The notes beneath the pieces were generated by a model. The model worked only from the letters and a program-made list of their open reading frames with translations. It was not told the DNA's origin and searched no databases. From Bacillota bacterium (GTDB lineage: Bacteria; Bacillota; DTU030), in the NCBI GenBank assembly GCA_012842325.1, contig DUTA01000097.1, positions 1 through 11,575 of the forward strand: a DNA stretch of 11,575 nt, written 5' to 3'. Each line of letters opens with the position of its first letter. The stretch's first letter is position 1. The position numbers were made by a program, and so were the translations under genes. Shown here one piece after another: positions 8,110 through 11,575 of the stretch.

Positions 8110-9369
8110 CTACTTCTTCATAAAGCCTTCATAATGCCGCATGAGCATATAGGCTTCCAGCTGTTTCATCGTTTCCAGGGCCACACCGACGACAATGAGG
8201 ACCCCCGTACCGCCGAAGTAAATCCCCTGGATACCGGTAATCTGCCCGATAAAGACCGGCATCACGGCAATGGCTGCAATAAAGAGGGCACCGGCCAGGG
8301 TCAGGCGGTTCAAGATCCGGTCGATGTACTCGGCTGTCCTCCTGCCGGGACGGAGCCCAGGGATAAAGCCACCATACTTTTTCATATTCTCGGCCACATC
8401 CATCGGGTTGAAGGTGATGGCCGTATAGAAAAAGGTGAAAAAGATGGTCAGGAGGACATAGAGGATGGTGTGCAGGGGAGTCCCAAACTGCAGCCAGCCG
8501 GCCACCGCCTGGGCCCAGGGATGGTTGATAAACTGGGCCACTGTCCCGGGGAACATCAATACCGAACTGGCGAAGATAATGGGTATGACACCGGCCTGAT
8601 TCACCTTCAAGGGGATGTGGGTGCTTTGACCGCCGTAGATTTTCCGTCCCACTACCCTTTTGGCGTATTGGACGGTGATCCGGCGCTCCCCTTCCTGGAT
8701 ATAAATGACAGCGATGATCACCACCAGAGCCACTGCCGCCAGGGCCAGGATATTCAGGATATTGATGGCCCTTACCTGGATATAACCAATAATCTTACCC
8801 AGACTGCTGGGAAGCTGGGAAACGATCCCGGCAAAGATAATGAGGGAGATGCCGTTGCCGATCCCCTTCTCTGTAATCTGCTCACCCAGCCACATCAAGA
8901 AGGTCGTTCCCGCCGTCAGGGTGACGGCGATGACGAAAAAGGTCAGTAGTGAAGGATCAATTACGGCGCTCCGCATCCACAGGCTCATCCCTACCGCCTG
9001 GATAAAGGCCAGAACCACTGTGCCGTAGCGGGTGTACTGGGTGATCTTCTTCCGTCCTTCCTCACCCTCCTTGGCCAATTCCTCCAGTTTCGGGATCACA
9101 ATGGTCAAAAGCTGCATAATGATGGAGGCCGTAATATAGGGTGTTATGCTGAGGGCAAAGACGGAGAAAGACTTAAGGGCCCCCCCGGAAAAGAGGTCGA
9201 GGAAACCAAAGAGGGTTCCTGCTTCCAGGAATTCCTGGATCTGGGCAATATCGATATTGGGTACGGGAATATGGGTCCCAATTCTAAAGACCAAGAACAT
9301 CAAAAAGGTAAACTTAATCCGCTGCCGCAGCTCCGGTATCCTCCAAGCGTTGCGCAGGGCTGCAAACAC
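8110..9369 (-). CDS. secY: Preprotein translocase channel subunit SecY
   Basis: SecY forms the protein-conducting channel in the cytoplasmic membrane, working with SecE, SecG and SecA. The 419-residue product shows about ten hydrophobic segments (near 18-36, 70-93, 114-133, 141-160, 173-188, 205-225, 257-277, 302-320, 357-373 and 385-404). Conserved blocks include FRIGTHIPVPNID (28-40), ITPYITASIIMQLL (75-88), GEQITEKGIGNGIS (162-175), QAGVIPIIFASS (258-269) and RPGRRTAEYIDRILNRLT (340-357). The start is GTG (9367-9369), placed directly after the TAG of rplO, with GAGGTGAT inside rplO 4 bases upstream; the N-terminus MFAALRNAWRIPELR aligns with known SecY starts. This suggests coupled translation with L15. 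Slightly shorter than E. coli SecY (443) but within the Gram-positive range. Confidence 0.98.
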   Translation of the reverse strand: MFAALRNAWRIPELRQRIKFTFLMFLVFRIGTHIPVPNIDIAQIQEFLEAGTLFGFLDLFSGGALKSFSVFALSITPYITASIIMQLLTIVIPKLEELAKEGEEGRKKITQYTRYGTVVLAFIQAVGMSLWMRSAVIDPSLLTFFVIAVTLTAGTTFLMWLGEQITEKGIGNGISLIIFAGIVSQLPSSLGKIIGYIQVRAINILNILALAAVALVVIIAVIYIQEGERRITVQYAKRVVGRKIYGGQSTHIPLKVNQAGVIPIIFASSVLMFPGTVAQFINHPWAQAVAGWLQFGTPLHTILYVLLTIFFTFFYTAITFNPMDVAENMKKYGGFIPGLRPGRRTAEYIDRILNRLTLAGALFIAAIAVMPVFIGQITGIQGIYFGGTGVLIVVGVALETMKQLEAYMLMRHYEGFMKK

Positions 9370-9810
9370 CTAAATCACCTCAGCTTTTCCACCCGCTGCA
9401 GTGATCTTTTCCACAGCGGACTTACTGAAACTGTTGGCTCTGACTTCTAGTTTCTTCTCCAACTCACCTTTACCCAGGATCTTTACACCATCCTTAACCT
9501 TTTTAATTATACCACTTTCCTGCAACAATTCAGGGGTAACTACGGTATTGTCGGCAAAACGATTCAGTTCCTGGACGTTAACTTCGACCAATTCCTTCCG
9601 GAAGATATTCTTAAATCCACGCTTGGGGAGCCGGAGATGCAGGGGTTTTTGCCCCCCCTCAAAGCCGGGGCGGACGCCGCCGCCGGAACGGGCCTTCTGT
9701 CCCTTGTGACCGCGGCCAGAGGTTTTCCCTAAACCGGAACCGATTCCCCTGCCGACACGTTTGCGGTTTCTTTTTTCTCCAGCTTGCGGTTTTAGTTCAT
9801 AGAGTTTCAC
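9370..9810 (-). CDS. rplO: 50S ribosomal protein L15
   Basis: L15 binds 23S rRNA late in assembly of the large subunit. With the GTG at 9808-9810 the product is 146 residues, the usual length, and starts [20 protein letters not shown]. The glycine- and arginine-rich N-terminal arm ([20 protein letters not shown], then [16 protein letters not shown]) and the C-terminal globular domain (LPKRGFKN... NVQELNRF ... [13 protein letters not shown]) are typical. AAGGGGGTGG precedes the GTG by about 4 bases. The reading frame stays open upstream to an ATG at 9909, adding 33 residues, but that ATG lacks a good ribosome site and the extra sequence does not resemble L15. The stop TAG abuts the secY start. 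Confidence 0.96.
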   Translation of the reverse strand: MKLYELKPQAGEKRNRKRVGRGIGSGLGKTSGRGHKGQKARSGGGVRPGFEGGQKPLHLRLPKRGFKNIFRKELVEVNVQELNRFADNTVVTPELLQESGIIKKVKDGVKILGKGELEKKLEVRANSFSKSAVEKITAAGGKAEVI

Positions 9811-9827
9811 ACTTCCACCCCCTTGAA
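9810..9827 (-). promoter_or_regulatory. Hairpin holding the rplO ribosome site in its loop
   Basis: In the transcript CACTTC and GAAGTG, 6 bases each, flank a 9-base loop AAGGGGGTG that is the likely rplO Shine-Dalgarno. The second arm ends in the first base of the GTG start codon. Such placement could limit or tune initiation on rplO. The pairing is seen directly; any regulatory effect is inferred. Confidence 0.35.
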
Positions 9828-9878
9828 GTGAGCTATCTGCTGTTTCCAAACCAACGGGAAGCTCCTGATCTAACCCTG

Positions 9879-9905
9879 CCCCGAAAAGCTTGACCTTTTC
9901 CGGGG
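9879..9905 (-). other. Strong stem-loop in the rpmD-rplO gap
   Basis: The 103-base gap between rpmD and rplO begins with a hairpin. Arm 9879-9888 pairs with 9895-9905 over 10 base pairs with a single bulged base and a 6-base loop (9889-9894). In the transcript it reads CCCCGGAAAAG, loop, CTTTTCGGGG. No U-run follows, so termination is unlikely; RNA processing, mRNA stability or control of rplO translation are possible. The rest of the gap holds the smaller hairpin at the rplO start. Confidence 0.5.
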
Positions 9906-9913
9906 TCATGGGC

Positions 9914-10105
9914 CTACTCTGCCACTTCCTCTACTTCTTCTACTTCAACCAGATGATTGATCTTGGCAATCATGCCCCTGATTTGGGGATTGTCCTTATG
10001 GATAACACTCTTGTGCAGCTTCGTTAGCCCCAGGGCTTTGGCCGTCGCCCGCTGCTTGGGCCGGGTACCGATCAGGCTGCGCTTCAGGGTAATTTTTAAT
10101 GCCAT
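9914..10105 (-). CDS. rpmD: 50S ribosomal protein L30
   Basis: L30 is a small globular protein of the large subunit. The 63-residue product starts [20 protein letters not shown] and contains [20 protein letters not shown] and [14 protein letters not shown], all characteristic. I chose ATG at 10105, with GGAGGT 7-8 bases upstream, over a GTG two codons earlier (10111), which is too close to the ribosome site. That ribosome site overlaps the stop codon of rpsE, so the two genes are closely linked (12 bases apart). The C-terminus ends in an acidic tail [10 protein letters not shown] that is a little longer than in B. subtilis L30 (59 residues as recalled). Confidence 0.97.
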   Translation of the reverse strand: MALKITLKRSLIGTRPKQRATAKALGLTKLHKSVIHKDNPQIRGMIAKINHLVEVEEVEEVAE

Positions 10106-10117
10106 TTCCACGACCTC

Positions 10118-10618
10118 CTAGCCTAACAACTTTTCCTCCGGTATGCCCCGCAGTCTGGCCACTTCCCGGGGGGTCTTCAAAGCCTTGAGGCCTTCCACCG
10201 TCGCCCGGACCATGTTGATGGCATTGGAAGAACCCAGGGATTTGGTCAGTATATCCCGTACCCCCGCCAGTTCCAAAACTGCCCGGACCGGCCCGCCGGC
10301 GATGACCCCGGTTCCTTCAGCAGCCGGTTTCAAGAGGACTTTGCCGGCGCCGAAATGGCCGATAACCTCGTGGGGAATAGTGGTCCCCTGGATGGGCACT
10401 TCGATCATGTTCTTTTTCGCCCCTTCCACACCCTTGCGGATTGCCTCGGGAACCTCACCCGCCTTACCGAGGGCAAAGCCTACCCGACCGTTCCTGTCGC
10501 CAACTACCACCAGGGCGCTGAAACTGAACCGCCGGCCACCCTTGACCACCTTGGCGACCCGATTGATAGCCACTACCTTTTCCTCAAGCTCTGGAGCAGT
10601 AGTTTCTTCCCTCTGCAT
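10118..10618 (-). CDS. rpsE: 30S ribosomal protein S5
   Basis: S5 acts in translational accuracy and mRNA unwinding at the entry channel; changes in its N-terminal loop can cause spectinomycin resistance. The 166-residue product has the double-stranded-RNA-binding-like N-terminal domain with [20 protein letters not shown] (21-40) and [20 protein letters not shown], then the C-terminal domain with [20 protein letters not shown] and [20 protein letters not shown]. Family length is normal. The ATG at 10618 has AAGGAGG 7 bases upstream. It lies 18 bases after rplR and 12 before rpmD, in the standard spc order. Confidence 0.98.
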   Translation of the reverse strand: MQREETTAPELEEKVVAINRVAKVVKGGRRFSFSALVVVGDRNGRVGFALGKAGEVPEAIRKGVEGAKKNMIEVPIQGTTIPHEVIGHFGAGKVLLKPAAEGTGVIAGGPVRAVLELAGVRDILTKSLGSSNAINMVRATVEGLKALKTPREVARLRGIPEEKLLG

Positions 10619-10636
10619 GTATATCCCTCCTTTTGC

Positions 10637-11002
10637 CTAAAATTCCAGCCCTGCTTCCCGCGCTGCTTCTGCCAGGGCCGCCACTCGACCGTGGTACTTG
10701 TAACCGCCCCGGTCAAAGACCACCTTGGTTATCCCCTTGGCCAGGGCCTTCTTGGCCAGCAGGGCGCCGACTTCCCGGGCGGCAGCTATATTTCCGCCGC
10801 TGGCTAAAGTCCCCTTAAGTTCCGGGTCCAGACTCGAGGCTGCAACCAAGGTCCTGTGGGTCTGGTCATTGATGATCTGGGCGTATATATGATTGAGGCT
10901 GCGGTAAACATTGAGCCGCGGGCGTTCCTCCGTGCCGAATACCTTGCTCCGCACCCGCAGATGCCGTTTTTTTCTGGCTGCATTACGGCTTTCCTTAGGC
11001 AT
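10637..11002 (-). CDS. rplR: 50S ribosomal protein L18
   Basis: L18 binds 5S rRNA and anchors it, with L5, to the central protuberance of the large subunit. The 121-residue product starts [20 protein letters not shown], a basic arm, followed by the conserved [21 protein letters not shown] (26-46), then [38 protein letters not shown] and the C-terminal AREAGLEF. The length is typical. The ATG at 11002 has AAGGAG about 10 bases upstream. It follows rplF by 44 bases and precedes rpsE by 18. Confidence 0.98.
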   Translation of the reverse strand: MPKESRNAARKKRHLRVRSKVFGTEERPRLNVYRSLNHIYAQIINDQTHRTLVAASSLDPELKGTLASGGNIAAAREVGALLAKKALAKGITKVVFDRGGYKYHGRVAALAEAAREAGLEF

Positions 11003-11046
11003 CCTGGCGTCACTCCTTTCTGAATTGCTGTGGTCTGATACCCGTT

Positions 11047-11575
11047 TTAGGCGCCGGCCTTGCCGACCTTGCGGCGGACATGTTCGCCTTCGTAGCGAAT
11101 GCCCTTGCCCTTGTAGGGTTCCGGTCCCCTTACAGCCCGGATATCAGCTGCCAGTGCCCCTACCTGTTCCTTGTCGATTCCCTTTACCGTGATCTTGGTA
11201 GGCGCCGACACCTCGATTTCAATGCCAGGTGGGGGAGTGATTTCCACCGGGTGCGAATATCCTATTTGCAGTACCAGTTTGTTTCCCTGCAGGGCAGCCC
11301 GGTAACCTACACCCACAATCTCCAGTTTCTTCTCAAAGCCCTTGGTAACCCCTTCGATCATATTGGCCACCAGGGTCCTGGTCAAACCATGGAGGGCCCT
11401 GTGTTCCCGTTGGTCCGAAGGCCTGGTTACCACCACCTGGTTATCCTGGACTTCGACTTTGATTTCGGCGGGGAGTTCCTTCTGCAGTTCCCCCTTGGGC
11501 CCTTTGACTGTAATCAGATTATCCACCAGGTTCACCTGCACCCCCTGGGGAATCTCTATCGGTAACCTTCCGATC
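11047..11575 (-). CDS. rplF: 50S ribosomal protein L6 (start lies beyond the window)
   Basis: L6 sits at the base of the L7/L12 stalk near the factor-binding site. About 175 residues are visible; the frame is open to the last base of the window and its first readable residues are [19 protein letters not shown]. Since L6 normally begins MSRIGRLPI or similar, only about three codons appear to be missing. Two related L6 domains are present (about the first 80 residues and the rest), with the second ending in the signature [20 protein letters not shown]. An in-frame GTG at 11541 is internal and not the true start. The gene is first of this window in transcription order and is followed by rplR. 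Confidence 0.97.
   Translation of the reverse strand, partial: IGRLPIEIPQGVQVNLVDNLITVKGPKGELQKELPAEIKVEVQDNQVVVTRPSDQREHRALHGLTRTLVANMIEGVTKGFEKKLEIVGVGYRAALQGNKLVLQIGYSHPVEITPPPGIEIEVSAPTKITVKGIDKEQVGALAADIRAVRGPEPYKGKGIRYEGEHVRRKVGKAGA

Noticed and set aside
7807..8949. Long plus-strand open frame of 380 codons opposite adk and secY
   Set aside because: Antisense shadow of two certain genes, rich in His, Gln and Gly as such shadows are, with no domain.
9811..9909. Extended L15 start at the ATG 9909
   Set aside because: No good ribosome site before it, and the added 33 residues are unlike L15; the GTG at 9810 gives the standard 146-residue protein. Kept only as a finding to test.

Overview
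The window is an ordinary stretch of the conserved bacterial ribosomal-protein supercluster (end of the spc operon plus the alpha operon), followed by an ECF-transporter energizing module and the start of truA. Every supported gene lies on the minus strand, so transcription runs from high to low coordinates. The gene content (a KOW/L14e-like gene between map and infA, rpsD inside the alpha operon, ecfA1-ecfA2-ecfT-truA directly after rplQ) together with GC-rich DNA points to a Gram-positive Firmicute of the Clostridia type. The proteins resemble those of Moorella-like thermophiles, but that assignment is from memory and is not tested here.

Layout in transcription order. Spc part: rplF (L6, 5' end cut by the window edge), rplR (L18), rpsE (S5), rpmD (L30), rplO (L15), secY, adk, map, a small KOW-domain RNA-binding protein gene, infA (IF-1) and rpmJ (L36). 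Alpha part: rpsM (S13), rpsK (S11), rpsD (S4), rpoA (RNA polymerase alpha) and rplQ (L17). ECF part: ecfA1 and ecfA2 (two ATPases) and ecfT (membrane coupling protein), with stop/start overlaps joining the three. Last is truA (tRNA pseudouridine synthase), cut at base 1.

Together the genes supply ribosomal subunits, translation initiation (IF-1), N-terminal methionine removal (Map), adenylate balance (Adk), protein export (SecY) and transcription (RpoA). The ECF module powers uptake of vitamins or metal ions by substrate-binding S components encoded elsewhere. Tight spacing, many overlaps and several Shine-Dalgarno sequences placed inside the preceding gene suggest long co-transcribed units with translational coupling.

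No intergenic gap reaches 300 bases. The longest (103 to 127 bases) lie between rplQ and ecfA1, rpsD and rpoA, ecfT and truA, and rpmD and rplO, and each contains inverted repeats of differing strength. I found no mobile element, tRNA, rRNA, CRISPR array, clear promoter or intrinsic terminator with a U-run, and no sign of a new multi-gene system. The items most worth a second look are small non-coding signals: a strong Shine-Dalgarno with no standard start codon inside a foldable leader before ecfA1, and the long structured leader in front of rplO.
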